DNA of 64,000 nucleotides. Origin: Eledone cirrhosa. Its lineage: Eukaryota; Mollusca; Cephalopoda; Octopoda; Eledonidae. Shown here piece after piece: positions 26,101 to 36,791 of the stretch. A program made the position numbers and the translations under genes. The notes below the pieces were generated by a model that ran no database searches, was not told the origin of the DNA, and saw only the letters and a program-made list of their open reading frames with translations. Every line of letters starts with the position of its first letter. Position 1 is the stretch's first letter. The stretch is from the NCBI GenBank assembly GCA_964016885.1, contig OZ024742.1, forward strand, positions 6,508,658 through 6,572,657. Reading direction: 5' to 3'.

Positions 26101-26139
26101 TATAACATAGTTCCTTACCCTAGTAGTTAGAGGGTTAAA
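23119..26139 (+). repeat. 3,021-bp repeat (53 monomers), full copy
   Basis: Delimited by units starting CAGTACAG after GGGTTAAA. This marker lies at 23119, 23746, 24944, 26140 and 26766, that is at 11, 21, 21 and 11 units. The pair 23746/26766 and the pair 23119/26140 are both about 53 units apart, showing one repeat of 53 units followed by a partial second copy. TTACCCCGTG junctions at 23629 and 26649 agree (3,020 bp). Confidence 0.8.
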
Positions 26140-27278
26140 CAGTACAGTTTAGTGATCTATAACATAGTTTCTTAGACTAGTAGTTAGAGGGTTAACCAGA
26201 GCAGTTTAGTCATATATAACATAGTTCCTTACCCTAGTAGTTAGAGGGTTAACCAGAGGAGTTTAGTGATATATAAGATAGTTCCTTACCCTAGTAGTTA
26301 GAGGGTTAACCAGAGCAGTTTAGTGATATATAACATAGTCCCTTACCCTAGTAGTTAGAGGGTTAACCAGAGCAGTTTAGTGATCTATAACATAGTTCCT
26401 TACCCTAGCAGTTAGAGGGTTAATTAGAGCAGTTTAGTGATCAATGACACAGTTCCTTACCCTAGTAGTTAGAGGGTTAACCAGAGCAGTTTAGTGATGT
26501 ATAACATAGTTCCTTACCCTAGTAATTAGAGGGTTAACCAGAGCAGCTTAGTGATCTATGACATGGTTTCTTACCCTAGTAGGTAGATGTTAACCAGAAC
26601 TGTTTAGTGATCTATAACATAGTTCCTTACCCTAGTAGTTAGAGGGTTACCCCGTGCAGTTTAGTGATATATAACATAGTTCCTTACCCTAGTAGTTAGA
26701 GGGTTAAGCAGAGCAGTTTAGTGATATATAACATAGTTCCTTACCCTAGTAGTTAGAGGGTTAAACAGTACAGTTTAGTAATCTATAACATAGTTTCTTA
26801 GACTAGTAGTTAGAGGGTTAACCAGAGCAGTTTAGTCATATATAACATAGTTCCTTACCCTAGTAGTTAGAGGGTTAACCAGAGGAGTTTAGTGATATAT
26901 AAGATAGTTCCTTACCCTAGTAGTTAGAGGGTTAACCAGAGCAGTTTAGTGATATATAACATAGTCCCTTACCCTAGTAGTTAGAGGGTTAACCAGAGCA
27001 GTTTAGTGATCTATAACATAGTGCCTTACCCTAGTAGTTAGAGGGTTAACCAGAGCAGTTTAGTGATCAATGACACAGTTCCTTACCCTAGTAGTTAGAG
27101 GTTTAACCAGAGCAGTTTAGTGATCTATAACATAGTTTGTTAGACTAGTAGCTAGAGGGTTAACCAGAGCAGTTTAGTGATCTATAACATAGTCTCTTAC
27201 CCTAGTAGATAGAGGGTTAACCAGAGCAGTTTAGTGATCTATAACATCGTTTCTTACCCTAGTATTTCGAGGGTTATC
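26140..27278 (+). repeat. 3,021-bp repeat, partial second copy
   Basis: Follows the order of 23119-24257, including the second GTACAG phrase and CAATGACAC units, up to an F unit ending GGGTTATC (27222-27278). There the sequence joins the first L block. One unit near 26.59 kb is short (GTAGATGTTAACC). Confidence 0.78.
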
Positions 27279-30200
27279 CAGAGCAGTTTAGTGATATATA
27301 ACATAGTCCCTTACCCTAGTAGTTAGAGGGTTAACCAGAGCAGTTTAGTGATCAATGACACATTTCCTTACCCTAGTAGTTAGAGGGTTAACCAGAGCAG
27401 TTTAGTGATGTATAACATAGTTCCTTACCCTAGTAATTAGAGGATTAACCAGAGCAGTTTAGTGATCTATAACATGGTTTCTTACACTAGTAGGTAGAGG
27501 GTTAACCAGAACTGTTTAGTGATCTATAACATAGTTTCTTACCCTAGTAGTTAGAGGGTTAACCAGAGCAGTTTAGTGATCTATAACATGGTTTCGTACC
27601 CTAGTATTTCGAGGGTTAACCAGAGCAGTTTAGTGATCAATAACATAGTTTGTTAGACTAGTAGCTAGAGGGTTAACCAGAGCAGTTTAGTGATGTATAA
27701 CTTGGTTTCTTTGCCTAGTAGTTATAGGGTAACCAGAGCAGTTTAGTGATCTATAACATAGTTTCTTACCCAAGTAGTTAGAGGGTTAACCAGAGCAGTT
27801 TAGTGATATATAACATAGTTCCTTACCCTAGTAGTTAGAGGGTTAACCAGAGCAGTTTAGTGATCTATAACATAGTTCCTTAACCTAGTAGTTAAAGGGT
27901 TAACTAGAGCAGTTTAGTGATCTATAACATAGTTCCTTAACCTAGTAGTTAGAGGGTTAACCAGAGAAGTTTAGTGATGTATAACATAGTTCCTTACCCT
28001 AGTAATTAGAGGGTTAACCAGAGCAGTTTAGTGATATATAACATAGTCCCTTACCCTAGTAGTTACAGGGTTACCCCGTGCAGTTTAGTGATATATAATA
28101 TAGTTCCTTACCCTAGTAGTTAGAGGGTTAAGCAGAGCAGTTTAGTGATTTATAACATAGTTTCATACCCTAGTAGTTAGAGGGTTAAGCAGAGCAGTTT
28201 ATTGATATATAACATAGTTCCTTACCCTAGTAGTTAGAGGGTTAAGCAGAGCAGTTTAGTGATATATAAATAGTTCCTTACCCTAGTAGTTAGAGGGTTA
28301 ACCAGTACAGTTTAGTGATCTATAACATAGTTTCTTAGACTAGTAGTTAGAGGGTTAACAAGAGCAGTTTAGTCATATATAACATAGTTCCTTACCCTAG
28401 TAGTTAGAGGGTTAACCAGAGGAGTTTAGTGATATATAAGATAGTTCCTTACCCTAGTAGTTAGAGGGTTAACCAGAGCAGTTTAGTGATATATAACATA
28501 GTCCCTTACCCTAGTAGTTAGAGGGTTAACCAGAGCAGTTTAGTGATATATAAGATAGTTCCTTACCCTAGTAGTTAGAGGGTTAACCAGAGCAGTTTAG
28601 TGATCAATGACACAGTTCCTTACCCTAGTAGTTAGAGGTTTAACCAGAGCAGTTTAGTGATCTATAACATAGTTTGTTAGACTAGTAGCTAGAGGGTTAA
28701 CCAGAGCAGTTTAGTGATCTATAACATGGTTTCTTACCCTAGTATTTCGAGGGTTAACCAGAGCAGTTTAGTGATATATAACATAGTTTCTTACCCTAGT
28801 AGTTAGAGGGTTAACCAGAGCAGTTTAGTGATATATAACATAGTCCCTTACCCTAGTAGTTAGAGGCTTAACCAGAGCAATTTAGTGATCTATAACATAG
28901 TTTCTTACCCTAGTAGTTAATGGGTTAACCAGAGCAGTTTAGTGATATATAACATAGTCCCTTACCCTAGTACTTCGCGGGTTAACCAGAGCAGTTTAGT
29001 GATGTATAACATAGTTTGTTAGACTAGTAGCTAGAGGGTTAATCAGAGCAGCTTAGTGATCTATAACATAGTTTCTTAGCCTAGTAGTTAGAGGGTTAAC
29101 CAGAGCAGTTTAGTGATCTATAACATAGTTTCTTAGCCTAGTAGTTAGAGGGTTAACCAGAGCAGTTTAGTGATCTATAACTTAGTTGTTACCCTAGTAG
29201 CTAGAGCGTTAACCAGAGCAGTTTAGTGATCTATAACATAGTTTCTTACCCTAGTAGATAGAAGGTTAACCAGAGCAGATTAGTGATCTATAACATAGTT
29301 TGTTAGACTAGTATCTAGAGGGTTAACCAGAGCAGTTTAGTGATGTATAACTTGGTTTCTTTGCCTAGTAGTTATAGGGTTAACCAGAGCAGTTTAGTGA
29401 TCTATAACATAGTTTCTTACCCAAGTAGTTAGAGGGTTAACCAGAGCAGTTTAGTGATATATAACATAGTTCCTTACCCTAGTAGTTAGAGGGTTAACCA
29501 GAGCAGTTTAGTGATCTATAACATAGTTCCTTAACCTAGTAGTTAGAGGGTTAACTAGAGCAGTTTAGTGATCTATAACATAGTTCCTTAACCTAGTAGT
29601 TAGAGGGTTAACCAGAGAAGTTTAGTGATGTATAACATAGTTCCTTACCCTAGTAATTAGAGGGTTAACCAGAGCAGTTTAGTGATCTATAACATGGTTT
29701 CTTACCCTAGTAGGTAGAGGGTTAACCAGAACTGTTTAGTGATCTATAACATAGTTCCTTACCCTAGTAGTTACAGGGTTACCCCGTGCAGTTTAGTGAT
29801 ATATAATATAGTTCCTTACCCTAGTAGTTAGAGGGTTAAGCAGAGCAGTTTAGTGATCTATAACATAGTTTCATACCCTAGTAGTTAGAGGGTTAAGCAG
29901 AGCAGTTTAGTGATATATAACATAGTTCCATACCCTAGTAGTTAGAGGGTTAAGCAGAGCAGTTTAGTGATATATAACATAGTTCCTTACCCTAGTAGTT
30001 AGAGGGTTAACCAGTACAGTTTAGTGATCTATAACATAGTTTCTTAGACTATTAGTTAGAGGGTTAACAAGAGCAGTTTAGTCATATATAACATAGTTCC
30101 TTACCCTAGTAGTTAGAGGGTTAACCAGAGGAGTTTAGTGATATATAAGATAGTTCCTTACCCTAGTAGTTAGAGGGTTAACCAGAGCAGTTTAGTGATA

Positions 30201-32926
30201 TATAACATAGTCCCTTACCCTAGTAGTTAGAGGGTTAACCAGAGCAGTTTAGTGATCTATAACATAGTTCCTTACCCTAGTAGTTAGAGGGTTAACCAGA
30301 GCAGTTTAGTGATCAATGACACAGTTCCTTACCCTAGTAGTTAGAGGTTTAACCAGAGCAGTTTAGTGATCTATAACATAGTTTGTTAGACTAGTATCTA
30401 GAGGGTTAACCAGAGCAGTTTTGTGATCTATAACATAGTCTCTTACCCTAGTAGTTAGAGGGTTAACCAGAGCAGTTTAGTGATCTATAACATAGTTTCT
30501 TACCCTAGTAGTTAGAGGGTTAACCAGAGCAGTTTAGTGATATATAACATAGTTTCTTAGACTAGTAGTTAGAGGGTTAACAAGAGCAGTTTAGTCATAT
30601 ATAACATAGTTCCTTACCCTAGTAGTTAGAGGGTTAACCAGAGGAGTTTAGTGATATATAAGATAGTTCCTTACCCTAGTAGTTAGAGGGTTAACCAGAG
30701 CAGTTTAGTGATATATAACATAGTCCCTTACACTAGTAGTTAGAGGGTTAACCAGAGCAGTTTAGTGATATATAAGATAGTTCCTTACCCTAGTAGTTAG
30801 AGGGTTAACCAGAGCAGTTTAGTGATCAATGACACAGTTCCTTACCCTAGTAGTTAGAGGTTTAACCAGAGCAGTTTAGTGATCTATAACATAGTTTGTT
30901 AGACTAGTAGCTAGAGGGTTAACCAGAGCAGTTTAGTGATCTATAACATAGTCTCTTACCCTAGTAGATAGAGGGTTAACCAGAGCAGTTTAGTGATCTA
31001 TAACATGGTTTCTTACCCTAGTATTTCGAGGGTTAACCAGAGCAGTTTAGTGATATATAACATAGTTTCTTACCCTAGTAGTTAGAGGGTTAACCAGAGC
31101 AGTTTAGTGATATATAACATAGTCCCTTACCCTAGTAGTTAGAGGCTTAACCAGAGCAATTTAGTGATCTATAACATAGTTTCTTACCCTAGTAGTTAAT
31201 GGGTTAACCAGAGCAGTTTAGTGATATATAACATAGTCACTTACCCTAGTACTTAGCGGGTAACCAGAGCAGTTTAGTGATGTATAACATAGTTTGTTAG
31301 ACTAGTAGCTAGAGGGTTAATCAGAGCAGCTTAGTGATCTATAACATAGTTTCTTAGCCTAGTAGTTAGAGGGTTAACCAGAGCAGTTTAGTGATCTATA
31401 ACTTAGTTGTTACCCTAGTAGCTAGAGCGTTAACCAGAGCAGGTTAGTGATATATAACATAGTCCCTTACCCTAGTACTTAGCGGGTTAACCAGAGCAGT
31501 TTAGTGATGTATAACATAGTTTGTTAGACTAGTAGCTAGAGGGTTAATCAGAGCAGCTTAGTGATCTATAACATAGTTTCTTACCCTAGTAGATAGAGGG
31601 TTAACCAGAGCAGATTAGTGATCTATAACATAGTTTGTTAGACTAGTAGCTAGAGGGTTAACCAGAGCAGTTTAGTGATGTATAACTTGGTTTCTTTGCC
31701 TAGTAGTTATAGGGTTAACCAGAGCAGTTTAGTGATCTATAACATAGTTTCTTACCCAAGTAGTTAGAGGGTTAACCAGAGCAGTTTAGTGATATATAAC
31801 ATAGTTCCTTACCCTAGTAGTTAGAGGGTTAACCAGAGCAGTTTAGTGATCTATAACATAGTTCCTTAACCTAGTAGTTAGAGGGTTAACTAGAGCAGTT
31901 TAGTGATCTATAACATAGTTCCTTAACCTAGTAGTTAGAGGGTTAACCAGAGAAGTTTAGTGATGTATAACATAGTTCCTTACCCTAGTAATTAGAGGGT
32001 TAACCAGAGCAGTTTAGTGATCTATAACATGGTTTCTTACCCTAGTAGGTAGAGGGTTAACCAGAACTGTTTAGTGATCTATAACATAGTTCCTTACCCT
32101 AGTAGTTACAGGGTTACCCCGTGCAGTTTAGTGATATATAATATAGTTCCTTACCCTAGTAGTTAGAGGGTTAAGCAGAGCAGTTTAGTGATATATAACA
32201 TAGTTTCATACCCTAGTAGTTAGAGGGTTAAGCAGAGCAGTTTAGTGATATATAACATAGTTCCATACCCTAGTAGTTAGAGGGTTAAGCAGAGCAGTTT
32301 AGTGATATATAACATAGTTCCTTACCCTAGTAGTTAGAGGGTTAACCAGTACAGTTTAGTGATCTATAACATAGTTTCTTAGACTAGTAGTTAGAGGGTT
32401 AACAAGAGCAGTTTAGTCATATATAACATAGTTCCTTACCCTAGTAGTTAGAGGGTTAACCAGAGGAGTTTAGTGATATATAAGATAGTTCCTTACCCTA
32501 GTAGTTAGAGGGTTAACCAGAGCAGTTTAGTGATATATAACATAGTCCCTTACCCTAATAGTTAGAGGGTTAACCAGAGCAGTTTAGTGATCTATAACAT
32601 AGTTCCTTACCCTAGTAGTTAGAGGGTTAACCAGAGCAGTTTAGTGATCAATGACACAGTTCCTTACCCTAGTAGTTAGAGGTTTAACCAGAGCAGTTTA
32701 GTGATCTATAACATAGTTTGTTAGACTAGTATCTAGAGGGTTAACCAGAGCAGTTTTGTGATCTATAACATAGTCTCTTACCCTAGTAGTTAGAGGGTTA
32801 ACCAGAGCAGTTTAGTGATCTATAACATAGTTTCTTACCCTAGTAGTTAGAGGGTTAACCAGAGCAGTTTAGTGATATATAACATAGTTTCTTACCCTAG
32901 TAGTTAGAGGGTTAACCAGAGCAGTT
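27279..32926 (+). repeat. L block, copy 1
   Basis: About 5.65 kb. Order: TCCC unit, CAATGACAC unit with ATTTCC, GTATA/TAATTAG, R, CAGAACTG, F, N marker, CCCAAG, TTAACC units, CAGAGAAG, TTACCCCGTG junction, phrase P, and then a second and third round with N markers at 29351 and 31686. It aligns with L copy 3 at offsets of 19,484, 19,541 and 19,599 bp at the three N markers, so copy 3 gained two units. The CAATGACACATTTCC string (27357 and on) recurs at 35959, 39492 and 46841. Confidence 0.85.
31663..31719 (+). repeat. Marker monomer N: GTATAACTTGG with TTTGCC and TATAGGG
   Basis: The unit combines several rare changes (GTATAACTTGG, TTTCTTTGCC, TAGTTATAG). The AACTTGG site is found at 22572, 25878, 27701, 29351, 31686, 36303, 39836, 41429, 43480, 47185, 48892 and 51285 and not elsewhere. 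Successive distances are 3306, 1823, 1650, 2335, 4617, 3533, 1593, 2051, 3705, 1707 and 2393 bp, each within 3 bp of a multiple of 57. Shared rare changes imply a single origin followed by copying as part of larger blocks. Confidence 0.9.
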
Positions 32927-33144
32927 TAGTGATCTATAACATAGTTTGTTAGTCTAGTAGCTAGAGGGTTAAGCAGAGCAGTTTAGTGATCTATAACATA
33001 GTCTCTTACCCTAGTAGTTAGAGGGTTAACCAGAGCAGTTTAGTGATCTATAACATGGTTTCTTACCCTAGTATTTCGAGGGTTAACCAGAGCAGTTTAG
33101 TGATCTATAACAGAGTTTGTTAGACTAGTAGCTAGAGGGTTAAC

Positions 33145-33201
33145 CAGAGCAGTTTAGTGATCTATAACATAGTCTCTTACCCTAGTAGATAGAGGGTTAA
33201 C
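33145..33201 (+). repeat. Subfamily C exemplar: TCTCTTACCC, here with AGATAG
   Basis: This unit carries TCTCTTACCC at 29-38 and AGTAGATAG at 40-48. A second version of the subfamily keeps AGTTAG (for example 33658-33714). In the right two thirds it nearly always follows a subfamily G unit, so G-C is a recurrent dimer. A lone related unit with both TCTCTTACCC and AGATAG lies near 4061-4090 in the left domain, so the type may predate the amplification to the right. Confidence 0.88.
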
Positions 33202-33258
33202 CAGAGCAGTTTAGTGATATATAACATAGTCCCTTACCCTAGTAGTTAGAGGGTTCAC
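33202..33258 (+). repeat. Subfamily A exemplar: GATATA with TCCCTTACCC
   Basis: The C-to-A change at unit position 18 destroys GATC and is strongly linked in the right half to TCCCTTACCC at 29-38. This copy ends in GGTTCAC and so lacks the junction palindrome; the same ending precedes the five-monomer module at 34741, 44027, 58331 and 61124. Linkage of changes about 12 bases apart shows that whole monomers, not single sites, have been spread. Confidence 0.85.
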
Positions 33259-33315
33259 CAGAGCAGTTTAGTGATCTATAACATGGTTTCTTACCCTAGT
33301 ATTTCGAGGGTTAAC
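33259..33315 (+). repeat. Subfamily F exemplar: ATGGTTTC with TATTTCGAG
   Basis: Linked changes are ACATGG for ACATAG and TATTTCGAG for TAGTTAGAG. The TTCGA introduces one of the few recurrent CpG dinucleotides into an otherwise CpG-free repeat, and also removes the frame-1 stop of the consensus. Versions with TTTCAAG (near 8531, 9100, 10463, 19458, 21567) and one with TTTTGAG (8702) look like CpG-decay derivatives. The unit opens the five-monomer module at 33259, 34741, 36792, 38274, 44027 and 44312. Confidence 0.88.
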
Positions 33316-33429
33316 CAGAGCAGTTTAGTGATCTATAACATAGTTTCTTACCCTAGTTGTTAGAGGGTTAACCAGAGCAGTTTAGTGATATATAACATAG
33401 TCCCTTACCCTAGTAGTTAGAGGGTCAAC

Positions 33430-33486
33430 CAGAGCAGTTTAGTGATCTATAACATAGTTTCTTACCCTAGTAGTTAGAGGGTTAAC
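33430..33486 (+). repeat. Reference monomer (exact consensus copy)
   Basis: This unit matches the consensus I derived by reading. It contains 21 G or C bases in 57 and no CpG at all. Internal structure: CTAT-AAC-ATAG (33447-33457) is a short inverted repeat. ACCCT (33464-33468) is complementary to AGGGT (33478-33482) across a 9-nt loop. The junction with the next unit forms the 8-bp palindrome GGTTAACC. GATC at unit positions 15-18 is present in CTATA-type units and lost in ATATA-type units. The same subtype (CTATA with TTTCTTACCC and AGTTAG) is the background into which other subtypes are interspersed through the right half. Confidence 0.95.
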
Positions 33487-33487
33487 C
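33480..33487. other. Junction palindrome GGTTAACC, repeated at most monomer boundaries
   Basis: The last seven bases of one unit and the first base of the next form a perfect 8-bp palindrome with a central GTTAAC. It recurs about every 57 bp across the window. It is lost in units ending GGGTTAAG, GGTTCAC, GGGTCAAC or GGGTTACC. Because GTTAAC is the HpaI recognition sequence, the array should give a 57-bp ladder with that enzyme, with longer rungs where the end variants sit. Whether any protein recognises the palindrome cannot be told from sequence. Confidence 0.9.
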
Positions 33488-33600
33488 AGAGCAGTTTAGT
33501 GATATATAACATAGTTTGTTAGACTAGTAGTTAGAGGGTTAACCAGAGCAGTTTAGTGATCTATAACATAGTTTCTTACCCTAGTAGTTAGAGCGTTAAC

Positions 33601-33657
33601 CAGAGCAGTTTAGTGATCTATAACATAGTTTGTTAGACTAGTAGCTAGAGGGTTAAG
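33601..33657 (+). repeat. Subfamily G exemplar: TTTGTTAGAC with AGCTAG
   Basis: Diagnostic linked changes are TTTGTTAGAC in place of TTTCTTACCC at unit positions 29-38 and usually AGTAGCTAG at 40-48. The change removes the ACCCT arm of the internal hairpin and creates ACTAGT (a SpeI site), absent from the consensus. This exemplar ends in GGGTTAAG, a frequent partner of the type. The first member I see starts at 8545; none was seen to its left. To the right it recurs every few units up to the window end, often directly followed by a TCTCTTACCC unit. Confidence 0.9.
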
Positions 33658-36600
33658 CAGAGCAGTTTAGTGATCTATAACATAGTCTCTTACCCTAGTA
33701 GTTAGAGGGTTAACCAGAGCAGTTTAGTGATCTATAACCTGGTTTCCTACCCTAGTATTTCGAGGGTTAACCAGAGCAGTTTAGTGATCTATAAAGTAGT
33801 TTCTTACCCTAGAAGTTAGAGGGTTAACCAGAGCAGTTTAGTGATATATAACATAGTTCGTTACCCTAGTAGTTAGAGGGTTAACCAGATCAGTTTAGTG
33901 ATCTATAACATAGTTTCTTACCCTAGTAGTTAGAGGGTTAACCAGAGCAGTTTAGTGATATATAACATAGTCCCTTACCCTAGTAGTTAGAGGGTTAACC
34001 AGAGCAGTTTAGTGATCTATAACATAGTTTGTTAGACTAGTAGCTATAGGGTTAACCAGAGCAGCTTAGTGATCTATAACATAGTTTCTTAGCCTAGTAT
34101 TTAGAGGGTTAACCAGAGCAGTTTATTGATCTATAACATAGTTTCTTACCCTAGTATTTCGAGGGTTAACCAGAGCAGTTTAGTGATCTATAACATAGTT
34201 TCTTACCCTAGTAGTTAGAGGGTTAACCAGAGCAGTTTAGTGATATATAACATAGTTTCTTACCCTAGTAGTTAGAGGGTTAACCAGAGCAGTTTAGTGA
34301 TCTATAACATAGTTTGTTAGACTAGTAGCTAGAGGGTTAAGCAGAGCAGTTTAGTGATCTATAACATAGTCTCTTACCCTAGTAGTTAGAGGGTTAACCA
34401 GAGCAGTTTAGTGATCTATAACATGGTTTCTTACCCTAGTATTTCGAGGGTTAACCAGAGCAGTTTAGTGATCTATAACATAGTCTGTTAGACTAGTAGC
34501 TAGAGGGTTAACCAGAGCAGTTTAGTGATCTATAACATAGTCTCTTACCCTAGTAGATAGAGGGTTAACCAGAGCAGTTTAGTGATATATAACATAGTCC
34601 CTTACCCTAGTAGTTATTGGGTTAACCAGAGCAGTTTAGTGATCTATAACATAGTTTCTTACCCTAGTAGTTAGAGGGTTAACCAGAGCAGTTTAGTGAT
34701 ATATAACATAGTCCCTTACCCTAGTAGTTAGAGGGTTCACCAGAGCAGTTTAGTGATCTATAACATGGTTTCTTACCCTAGTATTTCGAGGGTTAACCAG
34801 AGCAGTTTAGTGATCTATAACATAGTTTCTTACCCTAGTTGTTAGAGGGTTAACCAGAGCAGTTTAGTGATATATAACATAGTCCCTTACCCTAGTAGTT
34901 AGAGGGTCAACCAGAGCAGTTTAGTGATCTATAACATAGTTTCTTACCCTAGTAGTTAGAGGGTTAACCAGAGCAGTTTAGTGATATATAACATAGTTTG
35001 TTAGACTAGTAGTTAGAGGGTTAACCAGAGCAGTTTAGTGATCTATAACATAGTTTCTTACCCTAGTAGTTAGAGGGTTAACCAGAGCAGTTTAGTGATC
35101 TATAACATAGTTTGTTAGACTAGTAGCTAGAGGGTTAAGCAGAGCAGTTTAGTGATCTATAACATAGTTTCTTACCCTAGTAGTTAGAGGGTTAACCAGA
35201 GCAGTTTAGTGATATATAACATAGTTCGTTACCCTAGTAGTTAGAGGGTTAACCAGAGCAGTTTAGTGATCTATAACATAGTTTCTTACCCTAGTAGTTA
35301 GAGGGTTAACCAGAGCAGTTTAGTGATATATAACATAGTCCCTTACCCTAGTAGTTAGAGGGTTAACCAGAGCAGTTTAGTGATCTATAACATAGTTTGT
35401 TAGACTAGTAGCTAGAGGGTTAACCAGAGCAGTTTAGTGATCTATAACATAGTTTCTTAGCCTAGTAGTTAGAGGGTTAACCAGAGCAGTTTATTGATCT
35501 ATAACATAGTTTCTTACCCTAGTATTTCGAGGGTTAACCAGAGCAGTTTAGTGATCTATAACATAGTTTCTTACCCTAGTAGTTAGAGGGTTAACCAGAG
35601 CAGATTAGTGATCTATAACATAGTTTCTTACCCTAGTAGTTAGAGGGTTAACCAGAGCAGTTTAGTGATATATAACATAGTTTCTTACCGTAGTAGTTAG
35701 AGGGTTAACCAGAGCAGTTTAGTGATTTATAACATAGTTTGTTAGACTAGTAGCTAGAGGGTTAAGCAGAGCAGTTTAGTGATCTATAACATAGTCTCTT
35801 ACCCTAGTAGTTAGAGGGTTAACCAGAGCAGTTTAGTGATCTATGACATGGTTTCTTACCCTAGTATTTCGAGGGTTAACCAGCGCAGTTTAGTGATATA
35901 TAACATAGTCCCTTACCCTAGTAGTTAGAGGGTTAACCAGAGCAGTTTAGTGATCAATGACACATTTCCTTACCCTAGTAGTTAGAGGGTTAACCAGAGC
36001 AGTTTAGTGATGTATAACATAGTTCCTTACCCTAGTAATTAGAGGATTAACCAGAGCAGTTTAGTGATCTATAACATGGTTTCTTACCCTAGTAGGTAGA
36101 GGGTTAACCAGAACTGTTTAGTGATCTATAACATAGTTTCTTACCCTAGTAGTTAGAGGGTTAACCAGAGCAGTTTAGTGATCTATAACATGGTTTCGTA
36201 CCCTAGTATTTCGAGGGTTAACCAGAGCAGTTTAGTGATCAATAACATAGTTTGTTAGACTAGTAGCTAGAGGGTTAACCAGAGCAGTTTAGTGATGTAT
36301 AACTTGGTTTCTTTGCCTAGTAGTTATAGGGTAACCAGAGCAGTTTAGTGATCTATAACATAGTTTCTTACCCAAGTAGTTAGAGGGTTAACCAGAGCAG
36401 TTTAGTGATATATAACATAGTTCCTTACCCTAGTAGTTAGAGGGTTAACCAGAGCAGTTTAGTGATCTATAACATAGTTCCTTAACCTAGTAGTTAGAGG
36501 GTTAACTAGAGCAGTTTAGTGATCTATAACATAGTTCCTTAACCTAGTAGTTAGAGGGTTAACCAGAGAAGTTTAGTGATGTATAACATAGTTCCTTACC

Positions 36601-36791
36601 CTAGTAATTAGAGGGTTAACCAGAGCAGTTTAGTGATATATAACATAGTCCCTTACCCTAGTAGTTACAGGGTTACCCCGTGCAGTTTAGTGATATATAA
36701 TATAGTTCCTTACCCTAGTAGTTAGAGGGTTAACCAGAGCAGTTTAGTGATATATAACATAGTTTGTTAGACTAGTAGTTAGAGGGTTAAC

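Larger units (their letters stand above)
32927..33258 (+). repeat. Link between L copy 1 and S copy 1
   Basis: Six ordinary units: a G unit with TTAGTCTAG, C, F, a G unit with ACAGAGTTTG, a C unit with AGATAG, and an A unit ending GGTTCAC. The same ordered set, including the rare AGTCTAG and ACAGAG changes, recurs near 58.0-58.33 kb and 60.79-61.12 kb, where it again leads into the five-monomer module. Confidence 0.82.
33259..36791 (+). repeat. 3,533-bp tandem duplication, copy 1 (S block plus start of L)
   Basis: Sixty-two units less one base. 33259-35880 is an S block; 35881-36734 repeats the beginning of the L block, with an N marker at 36303. Internally the S block is itself a dimer: the five-monomer module occurs at 33259 and 34741 (1,482 bp, 26 units) and similar order follows each. 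Shared rare changes with copy 2 are AAAGTAG with AGAAGTTAG (33793/37326) and AACCTGG units. The final unit (36735-36791) is a GATATA/TTTGTTAG unit that forms the junction. Confidence 0.9.

Noticed and set aside
33259..33315. Pol III B-box-like TTCGA in subfamily F units
   Set aside because: Only the TTCGA core agrees; the flanking GG and CC of a B box are absent and no A box or terminator arrangement is seen.
33259..33315. CENP-B box in CpG-bearing units
   Set aside because: The TTCG-containing segment continues AGGGTTAAC and does not match the essential CENP-B box core bases; no other candidate was seen.
33444..33457. TATA-like promoter (CTATAAC in each unit)
   Set aside because: The word is part of the repeat and occurs about a thousand times without any downstream gene; transcription of the array cannot be inferred from it.
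36735..36791. Non-satellite breakpoint sequence at the 3,533-bp duplication junction
   Set aside because: The junction unit is an ordinary GATATA/TTTGTTAGAC monomer; only subtype order changes there.
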